Below are positions 9,260-17,529 of a stretch of DNA of 64,000 nucleotides, one piece after another (the stretch's first letter is position 1; each line of letters starts with the position of its first letter). The position numbers and the translations under genes were made by a program. The stretch is from Acetobacteraceae bacterium (GTDB lineage: Bacteria; Pseudomonadota; Alphaproteobacteria; Acetobacterales; Acetobacteraceae): the NCBI GenBank assembly GCA_947475245.1, contig CANJLW010000023.1:1-64000 (forward strand). Direction: 5' to 3'. The notes under the pieces are model-generated. The model was not told the DNA's origin, did not search any database, and saw only the letters and a list, made by a program, of their open reading frames with translations.

Positions 9260-9943
9260 CTATTGGATCTTTGTCCAGGCAATCACCGCAGCCGGCGTGA
9301 CTCGGCTCGCCATTGCATAGATGTCTCTGGTCGAAACGCTCCCATTGCCGACTTTCAGCGATGCGAAGCCTGTGCCCGGACCGCCGTACGCTCCGAATGT
9401 TTGGTTCCATCCGCTACTGCTGATCGTCGTCTTCACGGGTGAGCGTTGCGCATGGAGGAAAAACTGAAATGGCAGGGTCAGGCTTCCCCATCCACCAGCC
9501 GTACCGTACGCAACACCGCCTCCAGCGGATTGTGTATCCGCTGGATGAGAGCGATATCCCCCGGTGTCCCGTGGATGTCCTGGTTCGAAAATCGAGATAG
9601 GATTGCCAGTTAACGACGTTATCGCCGTTGCGACCGCATTCCGAGTGCAGCGTTCGCGAGTGATCTCGTCCTGAATCCGCGTGCGAAGGTCAGAATCATT
9701 CTCGTCGGGCCGTCGCTGCACGACCGACCCGAACAAATCCTCTCCGATGAGGTCGAGCCACATGCCGGATGCCGACACGAGACGACTCTGACGGCGGATA
9801 TAGGCAATGCCCTGATAGGTATGTTCCCACATCGCGGAAAAGCCATTCAACAGTGCATCCAATACCGGAGTGGTCTCACCAAACCATCGCGTTGGTAGAA
9901 CCGCCTTCATCAGATTGACAAAATATGGTCGAGTGCCAATCAT
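9260..9943 (-). CDS. Phage baseplate wedge protein gpI-like
   Basis: The product is 227 residues. Position directly after baseplate J and before the fibres is that of P2 gene I. The sequence begins with a helical region (YFVNLMKAVLPTRWFG, then GMWLDLIGEDLFG and DSDLRTRIQDEITRER) that is characteristic of gpI/DUF2313-type tail proteins linking baseplate wedge to fibre. The C-terminal 90 residues (YGTAGGWGSLTLPFQFFLHA onward) form a beta-rich add-on seen in related prophages. The start is 1 base after the J stop. The role follows from gene order and N-terminal pattern. Confidence 0.65.
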   Translation of the reverse strand: MIGTRPYFVNLMKAVLPTRWFGETTPVLDALLNGFSAMWEHTYQGIAYIRRQSRLVSASGMWLDLIGEDLFGSVVQRRPDENDSDLRTRIQDEITRERCTRNAVATAITSLTGNPISIFEPGHPRDTGGYRSHPADTQSAGGGVAYGTAGGWGSLTLPFQFFLHAQRSPVKTTISSSGWNQTFGAYGGPGTGFASLKVGNGSVSTRDIYAMASRVTPAAVIAWTKIQ

Positions 9944-9944
9944 T

Positions 9945-11069
9945 TTAGTGCACTATCACAGAGCTGGTTTTGATGATTCGACCAGGTGACCCAATAAGGT
10001 CGTTAGGCAATCCGTTTATCGACAGCGATGTAACATTGCGAATGCGATCATCGCAGCGATAGCAGACTTCAGCAACACGGGTGATTGCAAGCGGCTCCCC
10101 GATACCCAGGCTCGCAACATAAGAGCTAATGGCCGCTGCTGCTTGACTGCGGATATCGATAGCTGAACTGTCAGAACGCACCACGAGCGTCAGTTGAATA
10201 TTGGCGAGGTCGACGCCTGCAGGAGTGACCGAAAAGGTAGAGCCGATCGGTCGGACCGCCTCGACAGCGGCGATAATAGTATCAAACAGCCCAGACGAGA
10301 CCGTGGCACCATTTTCGTCGACGACAATTGAGATGTGTCCCAATCGTAAACTACCCGATGGGTCCTTGTTCTCGGCGATACTGAATTTGACTCCGAGGCC
10401 TAGTTCCGCGATGGCATATTGGATAGCAAAGGTGGTTGCGCGCGAGCGGCTCAAAAGGAAACCCTTGAATCGGGCCCTTAACGCATCGTCGTCTTCTTGA
10501 TCCATGCCATTCGCCAGGGCTTCCGGATTGAATACGTGATCGATGCCGGGTACGGCGCTGGCGATCATTGAAATCGTACCGGCTTGTACATTGCCGATCG
10601 ATCCAGGTTCTTGGCAAACGATCGGAACGGTTACCTGTCCAACCCCTGCTTCTAACAGGTACCCAGCATCAGCGGGCATCCAGCAAGGATGGGATGGGTC
10701 GTCGATGACACGGAAGGACGGCGAACCCGTCATCGCTTTCAGCATCATACCCGTAGGAACGACGCATCGGACGGAACTTGATAGCCTGGAGATTGTGACG
10801 ACGCCTGACGATGGCTTTGCGGCAAGTCGCTTTATACCGAAGTCCATCATCCAGCTGTCCAGGTCATCCGCGTTGGATGTCGCGGCTCGAGTTGAACGCA
10901 TAACCTCGAGCATTTGCCATTGTAGCCACGTACCTACAGAAGCATTTGCTTCCAAAAGAGAACGTACTACTGATCCCGGTGAGAAGTTGATTAAACGACC
11001 GGAGAAGCTTCCGACCGCCGTGGCCATATCACGGAGAAATTCGGAGAAGCTCTTTACAGGGAAGTCCAT
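9945..11069 (-). CDS. Baseplate protein J-like
   Basis: The product is 374 residues. It carries the baseplate-J signature region: SPGSVVRSLLEA near residue 28, a beta-rich core, and EDDDALRARFKGFLLSR around 190 (the DxxxRxR segment of the family). A GSTFSVTPAGVDLANI stretch follows near 280. J proteins form the baseplate wedge of contractile tails. It overlaps the stop of the gp25/W gene by 16 bases, indicating translational coupling. Order W-J-I is the same as in P2 and Mu-like phages. Confidence 0.88.
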   Translation of the reverse strand: MDFPVKSFSEFLRDMATAVGSFSGRLINFSPGSVVRSLLEANASVGTWLQWQMLEVMRSTRAATSNADDLDSWMMDFGIKRLAAKPSSGVVTISRLSSSVRCVVPTGMMLKAMTGSPSFRVIDDPSHPCWMPADAGYLLEAGVGQVTVPIVCQEPGSIGNVQAGTISMIASAVPGIDHVFNPEALANGMDQEDDDALRARFKGFLLSRSRATTFAIQYAIAELGLGVKFSIAENKDPSGSLRLGHISIVVDENGATVSSGLFDTIIAAVEAVRPIGSTFSVTPAGVDLANIQLTLVVRSDSSAIDIRSQAAAAISSYVASLGIGEPLAITRVAEVCYRCDDRIRNVTSLSINGLPNDLIGSPGRIIKTSSVIVH

Positions 11070-11449
11070 CCATCCTCCGATGTCGAGATTTGCACGAAGC
11101 TTGGTTTATCGGATTGGGCCCCGAAGTACTGTATGCTGACATCGAACCGACCGCCGCCATTCTCGATCGAATGCACGAGATCTACGATGGGTAACGGCGA
11201 GTGTGACACCGCAGGCTCTTGCCGCAGGTGTGTGCGAACCAAAGCCGCTACGCCACCGGGGGTTACTGCCCGCCCTACTGCCTTGGGAAGGCCCGCACCG
11301 TAAGGAAGGTGCCAAAGATAATCTTGTCGGTTCGTCATCAGTCTTCGTATGACACGCTCTCGCGTAAGCTGCTCTTCGTCTGCGAGATGCAGATCGCCAT
11401 GCGGGGCGACCGTTAGGTCGCCACCCCAGAGATGGGCCAGATCAAGCAT
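11054..11449 (-). CDS. Baseplate protein gpW/gp25-like
   Basis: The product is 131 residues. The sequence GDLHLADEEQLTRERVIRRL near residue 20 and the following LMTNRQDYLWHLPYGAGL match the W/gp25 lysozyme-like fold family, the most conserved wedge component of contractile injection machines (no lysozyme activity in P2 W). Its place between gpV and gpJ is canonical. It starts 5 bases after the gpV stop and overlaps J. Confidence 0.75.
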   Translation of the reverse strand: MLDLAHLWGGDLTVAPHGDLHLADEEQLTRERVIRRLMTNRQDYLWHLPYGAGLPKAVGRAVTPGGVAALVRTHLRQEPAVSHSPLPIVDLVHSIENGGGRFDVSIQYFGAQSDKPSFVQISTSEDGWTSL

Positions 11450-11454
11450 TTGGT

Positions 11455-11970
11455 TCAGTCCTGCAGGTCAGGAGGGCTGGTGAGACCGCCGCGAGAGTCA
11501 ACGTGTCGGTGGTGATTAAAAGATTGTCGGACGGAATCGAGAAAGCCGTGATTATCTCTGATCGCTCCGTTTACGATTAGGTCGCCTTCGATGACGATCG
11601 TACCGTCATTCTTCAATTTTATGGCCTGGCCCCTTGAATGGACCAGCCAGATTTCCCCAAGTGGAGCAGCCGGCGGTGGATGAACATCGGAAAAAACCCG
11701 TCCAATAACAACGCCGTTCTCAATGTCGCCTTCCATCGGTTGTATGATCACCTGATCGCCGGGGGCAGGCAGGCACACAATACCCCAGCCACCACCGCAC
11801 CAGCTTGTCAGTACCGGTAACCAACCCGTCAGTATATCTTCGGGCTTTAGCACTACTCGTACGGAGCCATGGGTAGGGTCGGTTGAAGATACAACTCCGA
11901 AGCGTGTTTGACCGCTCTTACGGTCAAGCGAATCGGCCTGTCGACGCATTGCGGCAATCAGTCGTTCCAT
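11455..11970 (-). CDS. Baseplate spike protein gpV-like
   Basis: The product is 171 residues from ATG at 11970, which has GGAA nine bases upstream; a TTG start at 11985 is possible. Residues about 20-110 look like the gpV OB-fold (RFGVVSSTDPTHGSVRVV, then PAPGDQVIIQPMEGD). A beta-helix spike follows (IKLKNDGTIVIEGDLIVNG). The tail contains HHRHVDSRGG: the HxH at the tip of P2 gpV-type spikes binds an iron ion. The trimeric spike pierces the outer membrane when the sheath contracts. It lies between the gpD-like hub and W, as in P2. Confidence 0.85.
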   Translation of the reverse strand: MERLIAAMRRQADSLDRKSGQTRFGVVSSTDPTHGSVRVVLKPEDILTGWLPVLTSWCGGGWGIVCLPAPGDQVIIQPMEGDIENGVVIGRVFSDVHPPPAAPLGEIWLVHSRGQAIKLKNDGTIVIEGDLIVNGAIRDNHGFLDSVRQSFNHHRHVDSRGGLTSPPDLQD

Positions 11971-12012
11971 AACATGATGTTCCAATTATAAATCACAAGG
12001 TATAAGCGCTCT

Positions 12013-13077
12013 TTACATCGTGTGAGCCAATACCTTCTGAATGAATCCACGCCTGTTGTGGAACGATGATTCGAGCGATACTATTCGATAAGTGCCATCT
12101 AATCCGGACGAGCCGGTCAGAATAAACTGCTCTCGGGGGCGTAAATTGACATCGCCTGGGACCGTCAACTCGAGATGGCTCATACCATTCAAAAGATCCC
12201 CGCCATATTGCCGAGCCAGTAGTTCGGCATCGGACCTGGCAAGGTTGGGGCGCATAATGTGGAGCGTCGATCCTGAGGAAATTAGGTCCGATGCAATGGG
12301 ATTGAGGTCGCCATTGACGTGAAATTCCTCAAAATGCTTTATAACTGTTTGGGTTTTCGCATTCCAGCTTTCGACACTTACTGTTGGTGTCGCGGACATC
12401 GGTAATACGCGTTGAAACCGGACATCGATTGCGTCACCACAATGCAACTGCTTAGCGGTTTCGTTTAAAGACGATGAACGAGGATGAAAATGCAGTTGCC
12501 GTCCGAAAACGTAAAGGTCATAGTTTTCGGAGCGAGCCAAATCCGCGAGTAGATCCCAGTGTGTCGTCGCAGACGTATGGCGGGGTAGAGTGAATTTTGT
12601 GTGCCCGCCGTTGTCAGTCCGCCCGATCATTGCATAGGTCGCAGTCGTACGGGGCTCAAGATTATGCTGCCCCGCGATGTGCTTGACGATCTCACTGGCG
12701 GTTTGATTGACGAATGTCTCTCGTAGCGGGTGTTGTAATAGTGATGCGCTAAAGTCCCGTCCGGTGAGGTGCAGCGTGTTATGCAGAGGATCGAGCGTAA
12801 CTTGATCAACTCGTCCCTGGATAATACCCTGATATGGCGCGTTTTGATCAGGGCTAATTGCAATATCGACTTCAATTGCGGATCCGGCGATCCAATGCTG
12901 ACGTTCACCGTCGGAGCCTGCAGGGAGCACTGCCGACAGCACAAATCGATCCGCGCTCAGGCTATCCGTGGAAAAAATGCGTGCCGCGGTAACACCTAGA
13001 GAGTATCCAGTTTGGGTCGCGGCCTTTAGTCGAGGCGACCGGTTGCGTATACCCGATACGCGGTTCGAAATAATCAT
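12013..13077 (-). CDS. Tail hub protein gpD-like (late control D family)
   Basis: The product is 354 residues. Features recognised are GRDFSASLLQHPLRETF at about 103-120, then TASEIVKHIAGQHNL and WDLLADLARSENYDLYVFG near 170-190. All are typical of the phage late-control D/tail-hub family, related to VgrG gp27-like domains. In P2 gpD caps the tail tube and carries the spike. It is preceded by tail protein X and followed by gpV, the usual order. Confidence 0.83.
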   Translation of the reverse strand: MIISNRVSGIRNRSPRLKAATQTGYSLGVTAARIFSTDSLSADRFVLSAVLPAGSDGERQHWIAGSAIEVDIAISPDQNAPYQGIIQGRVDQVTLDPLHNTLHLTGRDFSASLLQHPLRETFVNQTASEIVKHIAGQHNLEPRTTATYAMIGRTDNGGHTKFTLPRHTSATTHWDLLADLARSENYDLYVFGRQLHFHPRSSSLNETAKQLHCGDAIDVRFQRVLPMSATPTVSVESWNAKTQTVIKHFEEFHVNGDLNPIASDLISSGSTLHIMRPNLARSDAELLARQYGGDLLNGMSHLELTVPGDVNLRPREQFILTGSSGLDGTYRIVSLESSFHNRRGFIQKVLAHTM

Positions 13078-13119
13078 ACGGGCCTCCGATTGCCGTCCTC
13101 GAAGCGAGGCGGAGTGGCC

Positions 13120-13299
13120 TTAGCGCCGAACTGAGTCTGATTCCGTCGTGTCATCGGGGAGGATTAATGTATGAAAGCCCGTGAGTAGTGGCGACTCCAG
13201 TTTGTTGACTTGGGCGATTTTGTCCCACGCATTTGCGTCATTGAGGTGTTGAGCTGCGATCCTGAACAAATTCTCATTAAATACGGAAATAGTCTTCAT
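13120..13299 (-). CDS. Tail protein X (LysM-like), short gene
   Basis: The minus strand from ATG at 13299 encodes 59 residues starting MKTISVFNENLFRIAAQHLN. The NxLFxIAAxHLxDAxAWxxIAxxNxL core followed by TGFHTLILP matches the LysM-like tail protein X family of P2-type phages, which stabilises the tube-baseplate junction. Its start lies inside the last 23 bases of the gpU-like gene, so it is translationally coupled. The gene is easily missed because of its length. Confidence 0.8.
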   Translation of the reverse strand: MKTISVFNENLFRIAAQHLNDANAWDKIAQVNKLESPLLTGFHTLILPDDTTESDSVRR

Positions 13300-13948
13300 G
13301 TAGACTCTCGTGTTTTTTACTCGGAAATTGTCCTGTACGTATACGGTGCGCTATGGACTCTACTTCTACCTTGGAACTTTGCGATAGTCGCGCGATTGCC
13401 TGGCTGAAGGCTAATACGGAGCCAGATGAACGTGGTGACACTGATAGCGCGACAGCTCCTGCCGACAAAGCCGTATTCGTCTGGCCGATCGCAGTCTCAA
13501 GCACGCCGGTCAGCTCGGTCGGAATCGGATTGCCTGGATTTGACGGATAGGAAAGTCCCAACAGCGCGTCGCCAGTCACTCCGATCATCCGGGTGACGGG
13601 ATCGTCGACAACGACACACGAGACAAAGTATCTGATCCAGGATGATTGATGGTACTCTGCGCGCAGGGCCGACACAATGACCGTAAAATAGTATTCTCCC
13701 CAGCTCAGAGGAGAGAGCGTACCAGATTGCCGCAGTAGATTAAGTGCTTGAAACCTAGAATTTGCATCCGGTCCGGTGAATATTCCGCTAAATTCGATAT
13801 TTGCATTCTCCGGACCTAGCCGCTCGATGGCCTGACTGCCGTCCAGCAGTGGAGTGACCGCCAAACGGTGCCGTCCACCGAAAACAATTGAGGTTGGAAT
13901 TTCGAACTGCTTAAAAATCAGCGGCCCAAGCGAAAATATGCCATCCAT
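13277..13948 (-). CDS. Phage tail protein gpU-like
   Basis: The product is 223 residues. The N-terminal half (FGGRHRLAVTPLLDGSQAIERLG, then FSGIFTGPDANSRFQALNLL and WGEYYFTVIVSAL) matches the phage P2 GpU/tail-completion and related DNA-circularisation N-terminal pattern. The C-terminal half is low in pattern and may be helical. Position before protein X and gpD is as in P2 (U-X-D). The last 23 bases overlap tail protein X. Confidence 0.65.
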   Translation of the reverse strand: MDGIFSLGPLIFKQFEIPTSIVFGGRHRLAVTPLLDGSQAIERLGPENANIEFSGIFTGPDANSRFQALNLLRQSGTLSPLSWGEYYFTVIVSALRAEYHQSSWIRYFVSCVVVDDPVTRMIGVTGDALLGLSYPSNPGNPIPTELTGVLETAIGQTNTALSAGAVALSVSPRSSGSVLAFSQAIARLSQSSKVEVESIAHRIRTGQFPSKKHESLHEDYFRI

Positions 13949-14001
13949 TCTGTATTCCCACCGCCAACTGTAGCGCTGACGTGCCCGATATCATATTGAA
14001 A

Positions 14002-14895
14002 TTATAGTGTGCTGCTGATGGTCGACCAGGGGCTGAGTGCTCGGGTGTCGACCGCCGAGGTTCCGCTCGGCGCCTGATTTAGCAACTCTTCCAGGTGACG
14101 AGTGACCCAGGTACCCAACTGGTGACCATCCAGATACAAAGAGCCGACGGTGGTCGTTGGCGTGGGCTCGACGCTTTCCGCTTCCCGCATCGGTCCCGCC
14201 ATCGAGCCAATAAAATGGTCATTCTGACGCTCGCCGATTGGAGCAAAAAGCGGTCTGGGACGGTGTGAATGTGTAGTGCCGATAGCAGGAGCCGCCGTGG
14301 GAGCAGGATATTGCGGTGGCGGGGGCATCTGAATAAACGACGATCCGGCGGTTTCTGCCCGTTCACTGCGAATGACTCTGTTGAATTGTGCTTGTGGGCG
14401 ATTATCCGCGATCTTTGATGGCTTGCTAAGCATGTCCCGAGGTCGCTGAAGCAGATTTGGTGATAGTGTGGCGCGGTGCGCTGCGGATGTATTAAGCGGG
14501 GGCAGGTTCTTGGACCGGAGACGCATGTGACCGTTGGGCGGATCGGCTCGTGCAACAAGTGAGCGATCGGTGACCACAGGCACCGATAGTGGTCGGACAG
14601 ATGCCGTTCGGGCGACACTCTTTAGCCGAGGTCCAGTATCAGAGGACGGTTGTATTGGGGATTGGAGTGGTCGGATGCGATCGATTTTAGCGCGGTCGTT
14701 GTAAGTGCTGCCACTGACGTTATCGCGAATGACGATCCTGGGAAGCGGATGGGTCAAGAGTATGCGTCTCGACGCCTTCGGTAACGGTTCCGATGGAGGC
14801 GGTGTGGTACGCCGGCGCGATTGATTGGATACGTTCGCCGGGAGGCGATACAGAAGCAGGCTTTTGAGCTTACTAATGCGCGGATGAATAGTCAT
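14002..14895 (-). CDS. Arg/Pro/Ser-rich protein in the tape-measure position
   Basis: The product is 297 residues with no family recognised. Residues 1-235 are rich in Arg, Pro, Ser and Thr and look intrinsically disordered and basic. The last 50 residues form an ordered segment (SLYLDGHQLGTWVTRHLEEL). It occupies the slot between the tail-assembly chaperones and gpU/X/D where contractile phages encode the tape-measure protein. No other long protein exists in the tail block, so it may set tail length. If so the tail would be short, since tape measures are usually 600 residues or more, and the usual hydrophobic helices are absent. It may instead be another tail component, with the tape measure lost. 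Confidence 0.45.
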   Translation of the reverse strand: MTIHPRISKLKSLLLYRLPANVSNQSRRRTTPPPSEPLPKASRRILLTHPLPRIVIRDNVSGSTYNDRAKIDRIRPLQSPIQPSSDTGPRLKSVARTASVRPLSVPVVTDRSLVARADPPNGHMRLRSKNLPPLNTSAAHRATLSPNLLQRPRDMLSKPSKIADNRPQAQFNRVIRSERAETAGSSFIQMPPPPQYPAPTAAPAIGTTHSHRPRPLFAPIGERQNDHFIGSMAGPMREAESVEPTPTTTVGSLYLDGHQLGTWVTRHLEELLNQAPSGTSAVDTRALSPWSTISSTL

Positions 14896-14938
14896 TGTAG
14901 GCTCGCCAATACCACAATAGGAAATCTGAATCTGCCGA

Positions 14939-15160
14939 CTACTTCCAGGTCATTTGATCCCAGTCAAACTCTCGACCGTCTAGAATTCCAAAGGCAATAA
15001 TGTAGGAGGTGCGATCGGTTTCGTTCAGCGAGAAGGCCAGGTCGAATGGCACTCCATTCCGGACAAGGTATAGACAGTCCATCAAGCAGGAGTGCCTGAT
15101 CAGTTTCCCACACTGGACCTTAAATCGGGAACTGCAGGATCGTTTGTCAGCGAACTCCAA
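14939..15160 (-). CDS. Second-frame tail-assembly chaperone extension
   Basis: An open frame ends at 14939 and overlaps the end of the chaperone gene in the -1 frame. Within it, the segment from FKVQCGKLIRHSC to the end (LYLVRNGVPFDLAFSLNETD, FDWDQMTW) looks like a real small phage protein family. The only upstream start is a TTG at 15160 without a Shine-Dalgarno. This arrangement is that of lambda G/GT and P2 E/E-prime, where a -1 ribosomal frameshift fuses the second frame to the chaperone. A near-slippery TTTAAGG lies at 15118-15124, exactly where the recognisable sequence begins. The true form (fusion or separate start) is undecided. Confidence 0.55.
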   Translation of the reverse strand: MEFADKRSCSSRFKVQCGKLIRHSCLMDCLYLVRNGVPFDLAFSLNETDRTSYIIAFGILDGREFDWDQMTWK

Positions 15161-15447
15161 TGAGCAATGGCGTTAATGCCGGCCTCACCGAGTCTGGAAA
15201 TAATGCTCTCGATTTGCCCCTCGGTCGTCGGAGGCGGAACCGGAACTCCGTCGATGTCGGATACAGCGATTGCCAGAGCAGCGAACTGCAACCACGCGTT
15301 GTTTTCCGATAGCGTGGGCCCCGCTGCCTTATACAATCTCAGCGTGTCAACGGGTCCCAAGGTCCGAACTCCGATCCGTCGTCCAGTCTGGTCCTGGATA
15401 ACGTCGCGCTTAACTGAGTCCTCGATTATCGATTGGGTTGGTGTCAC
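15100..15447 (-). CDS. Phage tail-assembly chaperone
   Basis: The product is 115 residues. The N-terminal beta segment (VKRDVIQDQTGRRIGVRTLG) and helical remainder (PVDTLRLYKAAGP, then AWLQFAALAIAVSDIDG) fit the tail-assembly chaperone family that coats the tape-measure protein while the tube polymerises. It starts the base after the tube stop, the canonical place. A second reading frame overlaps its 3' end. Confidence 0.6.
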   Translation of the reverse strand: MTPTQSIIEDSVKRDVIQDQTGRRIGVRTLGPVDTLRLYKAAGPTLSENNAWLQFAALAIAVSDIDGVPVPPPTTEGQIESIISRLGEAGINAIAHWSSLTNDPAVPDLRSSVGN

Positions 15448-15873
15448 TTACACTCTCCGTCGGCGGGATGCAAAGAAGTCCAGTTTTTGCTTAACGCTGG
15501 CGTCCCCCCGCCAAACCCCGGCATTCGACAGCTTGAACACGACATTATCATACTGATAGGTAGACGTTGATCCATCGGGTTCTGTGACGTACTGGTACAT
15601 CGAGCCGGCAGCGGTGTCGGCACCATCGAAGTACCCCTGTTCCAGGCTGGCGATGAAATCGTCGACGCTTGAAGTTCCCCGTTCGAGCTCGAAACTCCCG
15701 TCCCAGCCTTTGGGCAACTCGGCACCGAGGGGAGTTCCATCGAGGCGGGAGACCCGGATGGATTGGGTCAACTGACGGCTTTCGAATGCAGTGACATGCG
15801 TAAGGTCCAGTCGACCAGACTGGCCGATCACAACCAGTTGGGTGTCACGACCAACTGAAAATGCAGTTAGCAA
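15448..15873 (-). CDS. Phage contractile-tail tube protein
   Basis: The product is 141 residues. The pattern SGRLDLTHVTAFESRQLTQ, PKGWDGSFELERG and YQYDNVVFKLSNAGVWRGD is that of a beta-barrel tail-tube monomer (FII/Hcp-like fold). It forms the inner tube of the tail. It follows the sheath by 15 bases and precedes the chaperone directly, as in all contractile tails. Confidence 0.75.
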   Translation of the reverse strand: MLTAFSVGRDTQLVVIGQSGRLDLTHVTAFESRQLTQSIRVSRLDGTPLGAELPKGWDGSFELERGTSSVDDFIASLEQGYFDGADTAAGSMYQYVTEPDGSTSTYQYDNVVFKLSNAGVWRGDASVKQKLDFFASRRRRV

Positions 15874-15888
15874 CTGAGTATTCTCCGC

Positions 15889-17451
15889 TTAAGCCAGACG
15901 ACCTGCCGGCAGGGTTTGGCGAGATACCTGTACGGTTTGTCCGCCTTCGACGTTGATGATGAATTTTTCATTGATTGCCTGGTACTTAACCTGTGCGTCG
16001 GACTGTACGTATCCCAGCCCCGTTCGATCAGGTGAATTGTTGGTGCTGTCGCAGACAACGCTGAATGGCAGTGAGCCGTCCGTGCTACCCAGCATGCCCG
16101 CATTGAACATGTTTTGCAGGAACGAGAGTTGGGTGGCCCGAATACGACGGAAGAGCTCTGTATTAATCACCTGACCGACATATTGCCCCATTCCGGCCGC
16201 CAGAGTCGCGGCGATGTAATTGGTCAATCGGGTGTAGTTATCGCCATTGACGGTCGGATTGCTCGAGCTGTTGTGGCCACCGCGAACACCCCAAAAATTG
16301 CCGGCAGGTTGAGGGGTGGTAATCACGTCAATTCCGGCGCGCAATAGAAGTGATAGTTCGGCCGTCGAATAAGACGCACTTTGGCCGCTGGCGGGATCCC
16401 CCACATGTTGACTGCCAACTATGCCGAAAATCGGCTTGTTGAGGCTGGACTGTTCGGGTGATAGATTTGCCAGGCGTCCCGCGGTGAAGCCTTGCGGGGA
16501 CACCAAACGTACGGTGCCGGTTGTTATATCGTTCCACCATAGCCAGTCGCCAAACATAAGTTTGATCGACGAAGTATCAATACCGGCGTTATATTTTGTT
16601 TCGACAGCACTTTGCGGGGTTTCCCCGCCTGGCCCGGTAAGGACCATATACACACCTTCCTCGCGCCCAAAGACCGATTGGGCTGGCCAACTCTGAGGGT
16701 CGTCGCTGTCAGATAGTAATGCGATTCCGCATGATTGGCCACGCAACGCATACATTCCGAGGCGTGGTAGTGTGTCGCGCCCCAGAAGGTGAGAGCTGGC
16801 GACCGTGCCTGCACCGTCGGTGCCGGCGATATCCAATCCAACGCGGAGTGTGAAAGGAGTCGGCGCGGCGATGGTACCGCCGGCGTCGATCATAATAAGT
16901 TCGGAGCGCCCTCGATGAACGCCGATCCCTTGATTCACCGCCGCTGCCAAAGCATTCCAGAAGCCGGCACCGTCGCCGCGGAGGTTGTCAAATATTTCGA
17001 GAGACTGACCTTCCAGGGACACCACGAGTTGCCAGGAATCCAGCTGACTACCCGGAGAAAGTGCAACAACAATTTTGTTGCCGACAGATCCGCTATACGC
17101 TGCGGTGAAGGTGACGGTCGTATTCGGAAGGGATGACTGCGCCGATGTGTGGGTACCATCGGAGACGCGAACACATCGGAAATCTTGCGCGCCTTGTTGG
17201 ATAGCCGTTGCGACGTGCGTGCCCATGTCGTGGCGTCGGGGAACCAAGGGGCCGAATCGTCGAACATAGTCGGACATGGTCGCTACCAGAACAGGCTGTC
17301 CAACAGGTCCCCAAGCCGCGGTCCCAACCATACCAATAATATTGGTTGGTACGCCATTCAGAACCAAATTCTGCGGCGGCGTGATCTGTACGTATATATC
17401 CGGAACCACGAGAGCATTGGTGTTGAGCTCCCCCTGATTTGATATCGGCAT
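15889..17451 (-). CDS. Phage tail sheath protein
   Basis: The product is 520 residues. The N-terminal region (LVVPDIYVQITPPQ, IGMVGTAAWGPVGQPV, DYVRRFGP) is the classic sheath N-domain. The C-terminal region (YIAATLAAGMGQYVGQVINT, VVCDSTNNSPD, YQAINEKFIINVEGGQTVQV) is the strongly conserved sheath domain whose strands mesh neighbouring subunits. The sheath contracts to drive the tube into the cell, which makes this a myovirus-type element. It is the first tail gene after the neck genes. Confidence 0.9.
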   Translation of the reverse strand: MPISNQGELNTNALVVPDIYVQITPPQNLVLNGVPTNIIGMVGTAAWGPVGQPVLVATMSDYVRRFGPLVPRRHDMGTHVATAIQQGAQDFRCVRVSDGTHTSAQSSLPNTTVTFTAAYSGSVGNKIVVALSPGSQLDSWQLVVSLEGQSLEIFDNLRGDGAGFWNALAAAVNQGIGVHRGRSELIMIDAGGTIAAPTPFTLRVGLDIAGTDGAGTVASSHLLGRDTLPRLGMYALRGQSCGIALLSDSDDPQSWPAQSVFGREEGVYMVLTGPGGETPQSAVETKYNAGIDTSSIKLMFGDWLWWNDITTGTVRLVSPQGFTAGRLANLSPEQSSLNKPIFGIVGSQHVGDPASGQSASYSTAELSLLLRAGIDVITTPQPAGNFWGVRGGHNSSSNPTVNGDNYTRLTNYIAATLAAGMGQYVGQVINTELFRRIRATQLSFLQNMFNAGMLGSTDGSLPFSVVCDSTNNSPDRTGLGYVQSDAQVKYQAINEKFIINVEGGQTVQVSRQTLPAGRLA

Positions 17452-17529
17452 TCTTACCTCGGGAAAATACTGTGTTCAGGTATGGTAACGTCGGCAACCG
17501 GTGACGTGGTCGTCCGTAAAGGCCTGCTT

